Assembly (NCBI GenBank): GCA_009792885.1
Contig: WMCF01000030.1
Location: 6,942,897 to 7,006,896, forward strand
Length of the DNA: 64,000 nucleotides
Source of the DNA: Eremophila alpestris peregrina
Taxonomy: Eukaryota > Chordata > Aves > Passeriformes > Alaudidae
Direction of reading: 5' to 3'
Shown here: piece after piece, positions 1 through 10,375 of the stretch
How the letters are laid out: each line of letters begins with the position of its first letter
Position numbering within the stretch: position 1 is the first letter of the stretch
The notes under the pieces: generated by a model
The model's database searches: none
Seen by the model: the letters and a program-made list of their open reading frames with translations, nothing else
What the model was told of the DNA's origin: nothing
Translations under genes and position numbers: made by a program

Positions 1-581
1 CACATTAATTTCAGTGGACATTGAATTTTATCTAATTCAGCAAGCCAGCCTTTGTTAATTAGGCCTCACAGGGTAAGTGATTGTAAAGAACATCTCTAAC
101 TGTCACTGATCAATACCCACAGCAGAAGCAGTTCTAGTCAATTACTTGTGTTTCTGAGAAGGAAGAAGAGTGCTAACTCCCTGCACTTTTTTGAAATCAC
201 AAGGTCCCTCAGCCTACCTTTCTATCAGGTTCAACTAGATACATACAAATTTTATTTCTTCCTCCTAATTTTGAGGCAGGTTCATTGGCAGCAAAGTCTT
301 CTGCAGCTTAGCAGTGCTTTTTAGAAACTTCTTGTGCTTTTAAAACCATGAGCTTCACTGACAGGAAAGTCAACACTCCAACAATGCTAGCAGAGATTCA
401 CTGTTCAGGTCTAGAGACATTGGCTTTGTTTGATTAGGTCCCAGAGGAATAAGTATATGGGAAGCAATTTAACATAATGCTGCTCGGCAATCCTTCAAAG
501 ATAAGGAGAGAGTAAGGAGAAAAACAGATCACAGCTATTAGAATTTGCTGGTCATTTATTTCAGTGAGGATATATAAATAT
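1..581. other. AT-rich sequence, no gene recognised
   Basis: Single-copy-looking AT-rich DNA up to the CR1 boundary. I see no open frame of useful length, no recognisable repeat and no RNA gene. Confidence 0.6.
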
Positions 582-948
582 CACAGAATCACTAGGTTGG
601 AAGAGACCTTCAAGATCATCGAGTCCAGCCAATTCCCTAATACCTCAACTAAACCATGGCATCAAGTGCCACGTCCAATAATTTTTTAAACACATTCAGG
701 GATGGTGACTCCACCACCTCCCAGGCAGACCATCCCAGTACCCAATCACTCTTTCAGTTAAAAACTTTTCCCTAATATCCCTTGGCACAGCTTCAGACTG
801 TGTCCTTTCATTCTGTCAGCTGCTGTCTGGAGAAAGATCAACCCTCACCTGAATACAACCACCTTTCAGGAAGTTGTAGAGAGTGAGATGATCACCTCTG
901 AGTCTCCTTTTCTCCAGGCTAAACAAGCCCAGCTCCCTCAGTTGTCCC

Positions 949-1188
949 TCACAGGGTTTGTGTTCCAAGCTCCTCACCAGCCTCGTTGCCTCCTCTGGAT
1001 GTGCTCCAGCATCTCCTTGTCCTTCCTAAACTGAGGGGCCAGAACTGGGCATAGCACTCGAGGTGTGCCCTCACCAGTGCCCAGTACAGGGGAAGAATGA
1101 CCTCTCTGCTCCTGCTGGCTTCACTATTCCTGATCCAGGCCAGGATGCCATTGGCCTTCTTGGCCAGCAGGGCACACTGCTGGCTCAT
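949..1188 (-). pseudogene. CR1 ORF2 RT C-terminal region, broken
   Basis: This is a 79-codon open stretch encoding the conserved S-Q-Q-C-A-L-L-A-K-K-A-N-G-I-L segment followed by a Y-W-A-L-V-R-x-H-L-E-x-x-x-Q-F-W segment, the thumb and C-terminal signature of CR1 RT. The expected Cys-rich start of the latter block is partly lost. It is separated from the RT core (1324-1725) by a frame change. Frames on the opposite strand (1063-1513) are shadows. Confidence 0.88.
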
Positions 1189-1323
1189 GTTCAGCTGCTG
1201 TCACCAGCACCCCCAGGTCCCTTTCTGCCTGGGCACTGTCCAGCCACACCATCCCCAGCCTATAACATTGCAGGGGGTTACTGTGGCCAAAATGCAGGAC
1301 TCAGCACTTGCACTTAATAAACG

Positions 1324-1725
1324 TCATCTTACTGGACTCTGCTCATCCATCAACTGTTCCAGTTTTCTCAGCAGAGGCCTCCTACCTTCCAACAGATTGA
1401 CACATGCTCCCAGCTTAGTGTCATCTGCAAATTTAGCAATGAAAGACTCTAAACCCTCATCCATGTTGTCAATAAAGGAATTGAACAGAACTGGCTCCAG
1501 CACAGAACCTTGAGGGACACCACTGGTGCCTGGCTGCCAGCTGGATGCAGCACTGCTCACCACCACTCTCTGGGCCTGGCCATGCAGCCAGTTCCTAACC
1601 CAGCACAGAGTGTTCCTGTCCAAGCTGTGGGCTGCCAGCTTTTCCAGGAGTGTGCTGTGGGAGACAGTGTCAAAGGCCTTGCTGAAGTCCAAATAGACAA
1701 CATCTAGAGCCTTTCCCACATCCAC
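1324..1725 (-). pseudogene. CR1 ORF2 reverse transcriptase core, broken
   Basis: This is a 133-codon open stretch of the RT palm. It contains V-Y-L-D-F-S-K-A-F-D-T-V at residues 10-21, the S-G-V-P-Q-G-S turn at residues 68-74, and the catalytic F-A-D-D box at residues 99-102 (about 1420-1431). The metal-binding aspartates are therefore still encoded. The usual Gly after G-S-V-L is Glu here. The frame is closed on both sides, and the fingers region (about 1730-2060) is readable only with stops or shifts. The enzyme copied CR1 RNA into the nicked target; this fragment is inactive. Confidence 0.92.
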
Positions 1726-2060
1726 CAGGTCACTTGGTCATAAAAGGAGATCAGGTTGGTCAAACACAACCTACCCCTCCTAAGCCCATGCTGGCTGATA
1801 TTGTGGCCATCCTGTGATGGCACTTAGTATAAACTGTTCCATCATCTTTACCTGGTATTGAGGTCAGGCTCACTGGCCTATAATTACCAGGATCCTCCTT
1901 CCCACCCTTTTTGTGAGTAGGAGTCACACTGTCCAGCTTCCAGTCATCTGGAAACTCGCCAGTGTGCCAGGACTGTTAGTAAATGATGGAGACCAGTTTC
2001 ACAATCTCATCTGCCAGCTCCCTCTTCACTCTGGGATGGATCACATCTGGGCCAATAGAT

Positions 2061-2488
2061 TTATAAACATCCAAGCTGCTCAGCAAGCTGCTGCATAACA
2101 GGGGGACTATTCTGCTCCATGACACCATCTACCAACCCAGGAGGACAGTTGTCCTGAGGACAAGCCATCTTCCCATTTAAGACTGAGGCAAATAAGGCGT
2201 TAAGCACTTCCACCTTTTCCTCATCTACAGTTCCTAAGTTCCCTCCCACATCCAGTGGAGAGCAAAGGTTGGTCTTACCCTTCCTTTTGCTGTTAATATA
2301 TTTGCAAAAACATTTTTATTATCTTTTACACAAATTGCCAAATGAAGTTCAAACTGAGCTTTGGCCTCCCTAACTTTCCTACATGTTCTAGCAACCCCCT
2401 TAAATACTTCCTGAGAGACCTGATCCTCCTTCCAAAGATGACACATCCTCTTTTTATTCCTAAGTTCCTTCAAAACCTTGTTGCCCAT
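2061..2488 (-). pseudogene. CR1 ORF2 linker between endonuclease and RT, broken
   Basis: Two overlapping open stretches (2234-2488 and 2061-2249) lie on the same strand between the endonuclease and RT parts. The first carries the basic G-N-K-V-L-K-E-L-R-N-K-K-R segment and the A-R-T-C-R-x-V-R-E-A-K region typical of the CR1 linker. The second carries an E-K-V-E-V-L-N-A-F-F-like segment (here L-N-A-L-F-A-S-V) that precedes the RT fingers. A frame change separates them. They are relics of one ORF, not separate genes. Confidence 0.8.
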
Positions 2489-3011
2489 CCAGGCTGGGTG
2501 TTTGCCTCATTGACTCATCTTTCAGCACACAGGGACAGTCTGTTCCTGTGCCCTCAAGATCTCTGTTTTGAAACACACGCACCTTTTTCTGGACTCCTTT
2601 GTTTTTAAGGGCTACTCCCCAAGAAACTCTCTGAATAAGTCTCCTAAATAGGCCAAAGTCTGCTCTCCAGAAGTATAATGTAAAAGTCTTATTGATGTTC
2701 CTCGTGATTTCACCAAATACCAAGAACTCTATAATTTCATTATCACTGTGCCCCAAGTGGCCTCCAACCATCACATCTCCCACCAGCCCATCTCTATTTG
2801 CAAACAGCAGGTCTAACATAGTCCTTCCCCTGGTGGGCTCACCCATCAGCTGTGACAAGAAGTTGTCCTCCACACACTCTAAGAACCTCCTCAGCTGTCT
2901 CTTTACTGCTGTATTAAGTTCCCAGCAGATGTCTGGTAAGCTAAAATCTCCTACAAGAACAAGGGCTGGTGATCCTGAAACATTACCTAGCTGCTTATAG
3001 AATAAGTCCAC
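2460..3011 (-). pseudogene. CR1 ORF2 endonuclease domain, broken
   Basis: This is a 183-codon open stretch of the APE-type endonuclease that nicks target DNA for LINE integration. Residues 18-31 carry the V-L-V-G-D-F-x-L-P-D-I-C-W-E block and residues 83-96 the G-G-H-L-G-H-S-D block. Two key positions differ from the usual CR1 motifs. The catalytic Asn of G-D-F-N is Ser here (residue 24), and the His of the S-D-H motif is Asn (residue 91). Both losses should abolish nicking, in addition to the frame breaks on either side. The ATG that opens this frame is not a natural start; the domain begins further 5', near 3360. The last 50 or so residues run into the endonuclease-RT linker. Confidence 0.88.
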
Positions 3012-3370
3012 CTCTTCCTCCTAGTTGGGTGAACGATAACAGACTCCCAATAGGATGTTAGCCTTGTTGGCTTTCCCCTTAATTCTTACCCATTGGCATT
3101 CAACTTCACTGTCATTACTTTCAATACCCGTGGCATCAAAAGCCTCCCTAGTATAAAGGGCCATTTCTCCACCTCTTCCCCCTTTCTTGTCTCTTCTAAA
3201 GAGCTTGTAGCCATCCAGTGCAGAGCTCCAGCTCTGTGAGTCATCCCATCAGGTTTCTGTGATGGCAACTACATCATAGCTCTGCTGCTGCACCATGGCT
3301 TCCAGCTCCTCTTGTTTATTACCCATGCTGCATGTATTTGTATACATGCACTTCAACTGAGTTACTGATT

Positions 3371-6184
3371 TGCATTTGTACATACATTAGAACTTATGGC
3401 ATTTCCAATGAAAATATTCTTTTCTGCCCTCTAGAACCTGTTTTTTAATAAGCTCATGTTCTTCTCTGGGGAGATTATGAATTTGTTGTTCTTGACATTG
3501 AGGACTTAGGGTTAAAAACATCCAGCTTTCTGAAAACAATCACTGAGTTGTTTTAATACAAGATAAACAGCTGATCATTCCAAAAGAAAAACATGGGTAA
3601 TATTTTCTCTGTTAATGAAAGAGTCCTGAGAATTTAGAAATTTTCTCATTGTACATCATACATTTCTAAACCAATTGGTGACATCCCAAAATGGAGAACT
3701 GAAGAGACTGGCTCTTCACTTATACATTATAATGTATAGAAGTGAATTTAACAGTGGAACGATATTTTCATTTTTTCCTATGAGTCTCCTTTGTTGCCTC
3801 CTCTAAACTGTTATTATAAAAGACGTAAGAAAAACATAGCCTATTAAGCTGTGGGTAAGAGATTTCATGTTCTGTTGCAATACTAAGTGTAGTTACCAGC
3901 AGAAAAGCTAGACTTCCAGTGGAAGATAAACACACCTAGGTTTGGATGTTTACATGTGAGTGTGTCCAAGTGCTTTACAAAGTAAAAGGTAGCTAACTAA
4001 TACACTTATTGACTTTAGAGCACAATTCAGCCATGAGACAATTCAGTTGCCTGTTGTCTGTTGCTCATCTCTCACTCTTTTCCCAATCTGACATCACCCT
4101 TTCACTTCCACTGGAATGATCACCTATCTCTGATAGGGCCCTCAAGATCATTTTCTCTGAGAATCCTCTCAACCATTTTCTCCTGTATAATTTTTCCTCA
4201 TGGATCATCTTTATTATGCCTTTTAGAGACTCTAAGCTATTCATGTCATGGAAGAGCTTGTGACATCATTGTATTAGGTTTTCATTGTAAAAGAAAGAAA
4301 ATAACACTAGAGACTGTTATTTAATTTTTCAGTAGTTCTAGTAGTCCTCTAGTAGTTCTAATCAAAGCACTTATTTTAAGAAAAAAATAAGCTGTTCGTC
4401 CTGTGTATACTTGTGAGACTAAAATTTTTTGTTGCAAATGAAATTATTCACTCATATTTTATCCATGTTTAACTTAAGAGAAGGATTAGTTTTTTTCTTT
4501 TTCTCAATGGTTGAATCTTGCAAATACCTATGGTGATGTAAAGAAATGCTTTCCTTATTCTATATGCTGTATACAATACAATTAGTCCTGAAAGTTAACA
4601 CAAACCCATCCTTCAAAACCTTGAAACAAAATGACAGTTCTCAGCAATTAAACACCACATTGAAAAGTTCCTGTAAAAACTCTAAGCAAACAACTTCTTT
4701 TTATACTGCATACAAAATGTTTCAAATCCAAGTTGACCTTAAGTTGCAATATATCATTACATTTGCATACAGAGATATTACACTACTTACAATACTAATT
4801 GAGTCATAATACATGATCTTGAGAGCCTGAGAGATTTTTTAAAATTCTTTGCCAAGTCAATGCTGGCATAAAAAGTTATCCTAAAAAAAGAATCAAAAAA
4901 ATGCTGTTATTCATTATGATAATGAGCAGAGGTTTTGATGATAACGTCAAATGTTTCACATCTAAAATAAAATAAAAGTTTCAGTAATTCATCCTTTAAA
5001 ACAAATTTAATTGTACAGTACTGTTGTTATGCAAATTAGCTCTATTAAAAGCACCATTTGCAACTCCAATACAAAATTTTAATGTATAAAGAAGTGAGTA
5101 AAATTCAATTGCATCTTAGAAGTTCACAGTGTGGTAAAAGCAAAAAAAAAAAAAAAAAAAGGTATTCAAAGACATTTTAATTTGAAACAATATATCCTTT
5201 TTACGGCTCCAAGAAAATTAGGACCAGAAAAATTAATATAATAAATAGGAAAACACAAGTCATAGTGGTTGTGCAAAACTGATTCCTTGGCATTCAGTTT
5301 TGTGTGTGAGATAATATATACATTATGACTAGAAAAGTATCCCAGTACAATTATGAAGTACTGAGATCTTAGGAATGTTGTTTGCCTCTAGCCACAGACA
5401 ATACAAGCTTAATTCTTAGATGTTTGCTTCAAAGTGAAAGACAAAAATTGTGAATATAGATTTTCTTTAATAAATATGTAATTAATAAATATATATACTT
5501 AAAACAATAAAGGAATTTTCATACCATTTGAAAATAAGATTTGGGCAGTATAAATATGGTAAAGTAGACATTTTAATCAGGTCTCATAAATGATCAGAGC
5601 ATTGTGACGTTAGCCAGAAAACTGTAGCACTTAAAATACAGAAATAAAATATGTCATGTAGAAACTACACATCCCACAACCCCCGTCCACTATCCAAGAA
5701 TTTTATCAAAAAAGGATTCTGACTTTCTAAATGCATAAGTAGTACATATAAACTTTCAGCACTATCGCCCAGAACCTCTGTAGTACTCTTGTCTACACTT
5801 AGTTACCCTGAGTTCCAAGAAACTAAATCTCAAAATTTTTATAAGGCAACAAATGGTTTTTATGGGTGACTGAATCAGAGCAAAGTAGATAATTGCAATA
5901 AAAGGTTTATACAAAGCAAATCCAAAACCCGTGAACATTGTAACAGGACATCAAAAAAGAAAATTCAATGAGCACCAAAATCTGCCACAATAGTTTCCTT
6001 GTGTTTGAATGTAGAATTTAACGGTTCAAACACCAAATCATCATTCAACAGAAAGGTCTGTGTGGAAACTGCTTTGTACAACAAATAAGAGAGTAAGGGC
6101 ACTGACAAGAGTAGAAACAGCACAGAGGTTTGGCTCTCATCAAAATGGGTTGTGTTTCATAGGAAATTGGCCTTGTTTTCTGGG
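3371..6184. other. AT-rich unassigned sequence
   Basis: Low-GC DNA with many short homopolymers, a 19-bp A run at 5142-5160 and a small direct repeat of 'agtagttcta' at 4331 and 4351. The frames at 4061 and 4546 (87 codons each) have no recognisable domain and no supporting splice or start context. I recognise no gene or repeat family. Confidence 0.5.
5142..5160. repeat. poly-A tract
   Basis: Nineteen consecutive A residues. No CR1 or LTR sequence adjoins the run, so it is more likely a simple repeat than a retroposon tail. Confidence 0.9.
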
Positions 6185-6905
6185 AAGGTGTGCCCCTGCA
6201 GTCCATGGAGGATCACGGTGTGCAGAGATCCACCTGCAGCCCATGGAGGAGACTCACACTGGAGCAGGTGGGTGCCAAAAGGAAGGCTCTGACCCTGTGC
6301 AAAGCCTGTGCAGGAACAAGCTTCTGGCAGGACCCACAGACCCCTGGAGAGAGGATCCCAGAGTGGAGCAGGTTTCCTGGTTACCCTTGTGACCCTTTGG
6401 GAGACCCACACTGGAGCAGCCTGTTCTTGAAGGACTGCCCCCCTTGGAGAAGACTCACGTTGGAACAGCTGGTGAAGAACTGCAGCCCATGGGAAGGGCC
6501 CATCATGGAGAAGTTCGTGTAGAACTGTCTTCCAAGTGAGGGACCCCATGTTGGAGCAGGGGAAGGATTCTTCTCCCTGAGCAGCAGCAGAAACAACCTG
6601 TGATAAATGAACCATAAAGCCTATTCCCTGTCTGCCTGTGCCACTGAGGGAAGAAGATAGAACCTGGGAAGGAAGAATGGATGGGCCATAAGGTGTTTTT
6701 ATTATTTGTTTTACTTCTCGTTATCCTGCTCTGATTTTGATTGGTAATAAATGTAGTTAATATCCCCAAGTTTTCCCCTGGCTGTGTTCTCTCCCAGTCC
6801 TTATCTTGACTCATAAGTCTTTCATTACATTTTCTCTCTCCTGTCTAGTTGTGGAGTGATAGAGAAACTTTTATGGGTATCGGCGTCCAGCCAGGGTCAA
6901 CACAG
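6185..6905 (-). mobile_element. LTR-like element, GC-rich avian family, copy 1
   Basis: Read on the minus strand from about 6905, this block starts with 'tgttgaccctggctgg', then 'acaggagagagaaaatgtaa', a purine-rich AT segment, a C/T-rich segment, and then repeated units built on 'tgctcca..gtggg' and 'catgggctgcag'. The same order occurs on the plus strand at 8440-9540 and 63399-64000, so the three are one dispersed family. From memory of songbird genomes this resembles the long noncoding LTR of an endogenous retrovirus, but I cannot name the family with certainty. The 3' part of the element, after the 'ctgcaggggcacacc' region, is missing, so it is a truncated copy. Open frames of 71-152 codons on both strands arise from its repetitive GC-rich units and are not genes. 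Confidence 0.75.
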
Positions 6906-8439
6906 ACCTGAAGGCATTTTGATTAAAAAGAAGTATTTCCCACTATGTATAATGTGACTTCTTTATGGTATGATATGACATTATCTTTCATGGAATCGTG
7001 CATTAAAATATCAGAAAATTACCATCACACATCCAAGTAGCTGATGAATTGTGTTAAGATTCATCAACATTTATATAAAGAAAATATAGTCTTTTGGTTG
7101 AGAACTCAACTAGCAGCATTTGTTCTCTGATAAAAAATGCATTTTGCAGAGATTATACTAAAGAATCATATACGGTCTGTAACTATGAAGACAGATTGCA
7201 TTAAAAGTATCTGATTACCATTGTCTTCTTATTGCATTACTTTCTTCTCTGAGGACATAGCAACTTATTTCATCAGCAGCTTTTTATACTGGATTTATGC
7301 TATTGAATATCCAATTTGAAAATAAAAACATTGCACATAAGTACTAATTTTATTTACTGAAATTTTCTTTTCTCTTTTTATAAGTGTGAAAAAAACATAT
7401 AAGAGAAAATTTTCCATTAGAATAATATCCTCAAGTAAACCTTTTCTTTCAATATTATTAATGAGTCTACATTATCCAAAAAAATTCTCATAAAGATTAT
7501 TATCTACTTTACATAGCTTTGATCAAGTCAGAAGTTAAAAGAAAACTAAGTATACACGTTTTATGCTTAATTTTATTTTTTACACTATTTTTAAAAAATT
7601 TTTGGAAGTTGTAAATATTCAGTGGAAAATCTCCATGCAAATAGAAAAACCTTTGTCATTTTATTCAATAATATTTAAGAAAAATACAGTGCAACATACA
7701 CTTGCTCTGGAGCAACGAGATTCTTTTGAACAGTTCTTGAAACTCAGCAGTTCCAAATGCACACATTGAGCAAATTCTAAATAAGGTTGACAGAGTGGAG
7801 AAAGGTCTGCAAATATTATCAGTCGTATGACCTTATTTATACTTTGCTTCCTTTCCAAAATATCTGTGATTCATGGAGTTAGTAATACAATATAATATTT
7901 TTCCCTTATGCAGCAGTTTTCATCTGAGGTGTCAAAGAAGTTTACCAACATAAAATTCATCTCTGTAACATTGCTTCAGTAAATCTTGTTCCACTCAATT
8001 ACTTAAGGTGAACTGAGCCTCATATCTACTTTGCAGACACAATTAATGGAAAACAATGCATGAAGGAATTCTAAGATCCAGCCATAACTCTAAATTCACT
8101 GTCAGCTATATCTGCATATTCCCAAGAAATATTTATTTATTCAGTTTTATTTTAATGTATATGTTTCTTGTAGAGTACTTTACTATATCACTGGATGAGA
8201 TAATTTGCTGATTACTAGTTTTGATTAGGAGGGTTTACTTTAATGTCAAAACTAAATACCTCTTGGAGTGATTGGTTTCAGCAGCTACTTCTGTCTACTT
8301 TGAACATGAAAATTAATTCATTCCTGTAGATTTAACACACCTTTTGTTTATTTAAACTTGTTACATCTTATTTTGGTCTTTCACTTCCTAAACTTCTGTT
8401 GATCATTCTTTTTGTTTTCCTGAAGGTTTCAAATTGTTG
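6906..8439. other. AT-rich spacer between two inverted LTR-like copies
   Basis: No repeat or gene recognised. Low-GC sequence with short frames (7563, 7661) that look like chance. It forms the loop between the oppositely oriented elements on either side. Confidence 0.5.
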
Positions 8440-9540
8440 TGTAGTGGTTTGACCCTGTCCAGATGCCAGACACCCACAAACACCTCCTGCTCACTCCTCT
8501 GCAGCTTGACAGAAGAGAGAAAATATAACGAAGGCTTGATGAGTTAAGGTCTGGGAGAGAGATCATTCATTAAATAACATCATGGGCAAAACAGGCTCAG
8601 CTTAGAGATACTGAGTGAATTTATTGCTAACAAAATCAGAGCAGGGTAATGAAAAGTAAAAAAAGCCCATAAAAACACCTTTCCCCTCAACCCCTTCCTC
8701 TCACTGGCAGCACAGGGAGACAGGGAGCTGGGGCTTACGGGTCAGTTCATCACCTGTGGTTTCTCACTGCTCAGGGAGAGGAGTCCTGCCCCTGCTGAAC
8801 CATGGGGTCTCTTCCCATGGGAGACAGTTCTTTGTGAACTTCTCCAATGTGGCTCCATCTCACAAGCAGCAACCTGTAAACCTTGGCAACATGAGTTGCC
8901 CTCCCGCAGGCACACAGTGTTCCCAAAACTGCAGAGAGAGAGAGGGGCCCTGCTTCCAGGATGGAGCAACCTGTCCTTGGAGGACTGCACACCATGGAAG
9001 CAGGGCCCCTCTCCCTCTACCAGGTCTCCCTCTGAATCCCAGCCTCCTCCAGACATCCACCTGGTCTGGTATGGGCACCTCCCCCATGGGCTGTGGATGG
9101 ATCTCTGCATTCCCCATGGATCCCCATGGACTGTGAGTGGATTTCTGCACCCCTCATGGGCTGCAGGAGCACAGCTGCTTCACCATGGTCTCACCAAGGT
9201 CTGCAGAGGAATCTTGGTGCCTGGAGCACCTCCTGCCCTCCTTCTCCACTGACCTTGGTGTTGCCAGCTTGCTCTCCTTCACACGTTCTCACTTCCTACT
9301 CTTCTCTGGCTAGAATTAAAAGTGCTCACCAAACTTCATTTTGATTTCTTCTTAAATATGTATCACAGAGACATTATCAACATTTCTAATTGGCCCAGCC
9401 TTGGCCAGTGGCATGTCCATCTTCAGAGCTATCAGGAATTGGCTCTGTAAGATGTGGTGGAAAGTTTCTAGGGAGCTTCTCACAGACACCAGATCTGTGA
9501 CCCCCCACTACAAAGAACCAGTCCATGCAAAAATAACAGA
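8440..9540 (+). mobile_element. LTR-like element, GC-rich avian family, copy 2, near complete
   Basis: The block begins 'tgtagtggtttgaccctg' and follows the same order as the copies at 6185-6905 and 63399. The AT-rich 'gagagaaaatataacgaa' and 'caaaatcagagcagggtaat' parts come first, then a C-rich tract near 8680. Next are repeated GC-rich units (8756-9240), an 'cttaaatatgtatcacagag' segment, and an end around 'ctacaaagaaccag...aataaca'. It starts TG and can be read as ending CA near 9538, as LTRs do. A stretch 'ccccccactaca' ending at 9512 also mirrors the start, so the right edge is uncertain. I see no clear target-site duplication and no retroviral coding sequence beside it, so a solo LTR is the likeliest reading. 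Open frames of 74-126 codons on both strands are noncoding by-products. Confidence 0.75.
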
Positions 9541-10009
9541 GCTGGCTTTTAGGCTTCTTCAGGAATTCAGTAAAATCATGGTAAAGCATATATTATTCAA
9601 TAACATTTGTATTTGTACATGTATGAATCAGGTGATGTTTGTTTCTACACAACAGCACAATATTGCTGAATCTGCAAATTACTATAACCATTAAATTGTT
9701 TTCTATTAGAAAGAGTCTGTCAACATGTAAGTGGTAACTACCCTGACTAGATAACTATTTTTATACCCTTTCAGTTTAATCTAAAGTATGTTTCTGCAAA
9801 CAATAACTGTAATTATTTTATTTAGTACTCTTAGTACTCAAGGGTGATTTAGTAATATGGAGCTGATTTGAGGTATTATAATTTAACAAAGCACTTTTGT
9901 ATCAATTGGTTTTGCATGTATGCCTCAGACCCCTCACTGTCTTAGCTATCAGATCACATCTGAAAAGTAAAAACTCACACAGGAAAAGTAAAAATTCAGT
10001 CTGTGGTAA

Positions 10010-10375
10010 GATAGATAAAGGTAGTGTGGGGAGACAGAGTTAGTACTAAAGGAAATCTTGCAGCCAATGTATTGCAGCTGTGTTAATTATCCTAGAGTGG
10101 GAACAGCCTTGCTCTCACTGCTATGGGTGTGATAAAGAGTGAGCTGGCTGGGAGGGGCTTAGTTTTGGTTGCGAGTCAGTTTTGGTTGTAGCTCAGTTGG
10201 AGTCTGCTGCTGTGCTGTGAAGACCCAGGGACAGGACGGAGTGAGCTGGTGCTGTGAGAAGAAAGAGAGGAGAAGGGCGACTGGCTGCCAGCATAAATGG
10301 AGAGACTCAGAGCTGCTTGGAGATGCCTTTGGAGAGCAAGATAAAGACTTTTAAATAACAAGGTGTTGGTGTGTG
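10010..10375 (+). mobile_element. LTR-like element, second type
   Basis: A compact block of higher GC in AT-rich surroundings. It contains the phrases 'gtgtggggagacagagttag', 'attgcagctgtgttaatt', 'gagtgggaacagccttgctc' and 'ggctgggaggggcttag', ending with 'gagcaagataaagac' and 'ggtgtgtgaagcc'. The layout (promoter-like GC-rich part, then an 'ataaa' near the end) fits a solo LTR, and I recall similar sequence from songbird genomes, but I cannot confirm the family. The 61-codon frames on both strands are shadows. Confidence 0.5.

Larger units (their letters stand above)
582..3370 (-). mobile_element. CR1 LINE, long 5'-truncated copy, minus strand
   Basis: The left edge is the reverse complement of a CR1 3' end: a single 'tcacagaat' octamer-like unit, followed by 'aggttggaagagacc'. 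Moving right (5' in the element) come the 3' untranslated part, the C-terminal RT region, the RT core, a linker, and the APE-type endonuclease up to about 3370. That is roughly 2.8 kb of a family whose full length is about 4.5 kb; ORF1 and the 5' UTR are missing, as usual for CR1. The endonuclease N-terminus is readable near 3360-3250 (an N-T-C-S-M-G-N-K stretch, then an A-I-T-E-T motif), but a stop codon directly follows the E-T at about 3255. Several frame changes split the ORF, so this copy cannot make a working protein. Divergence appears moderate, so it is among the younger insertions here. Confidence 0.95.

Noticed and set aside
1063..1707. Plus-strand open frames of 65-138 codons
   Set aside because: They are opposite-strand shadows of the CR1 RT coding sequence, which explains their openness.
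6060..6814. Frames of 71-152 codons on both strands
   Set aside because: They lie in the GC-rich repeated units of an LTR-like element; both strands are open at once and no domain is visible.
8742..9344. Seven overlapping frames of 74-126 codons
   Set aside because: Same LTR-like family as above; noncoding.
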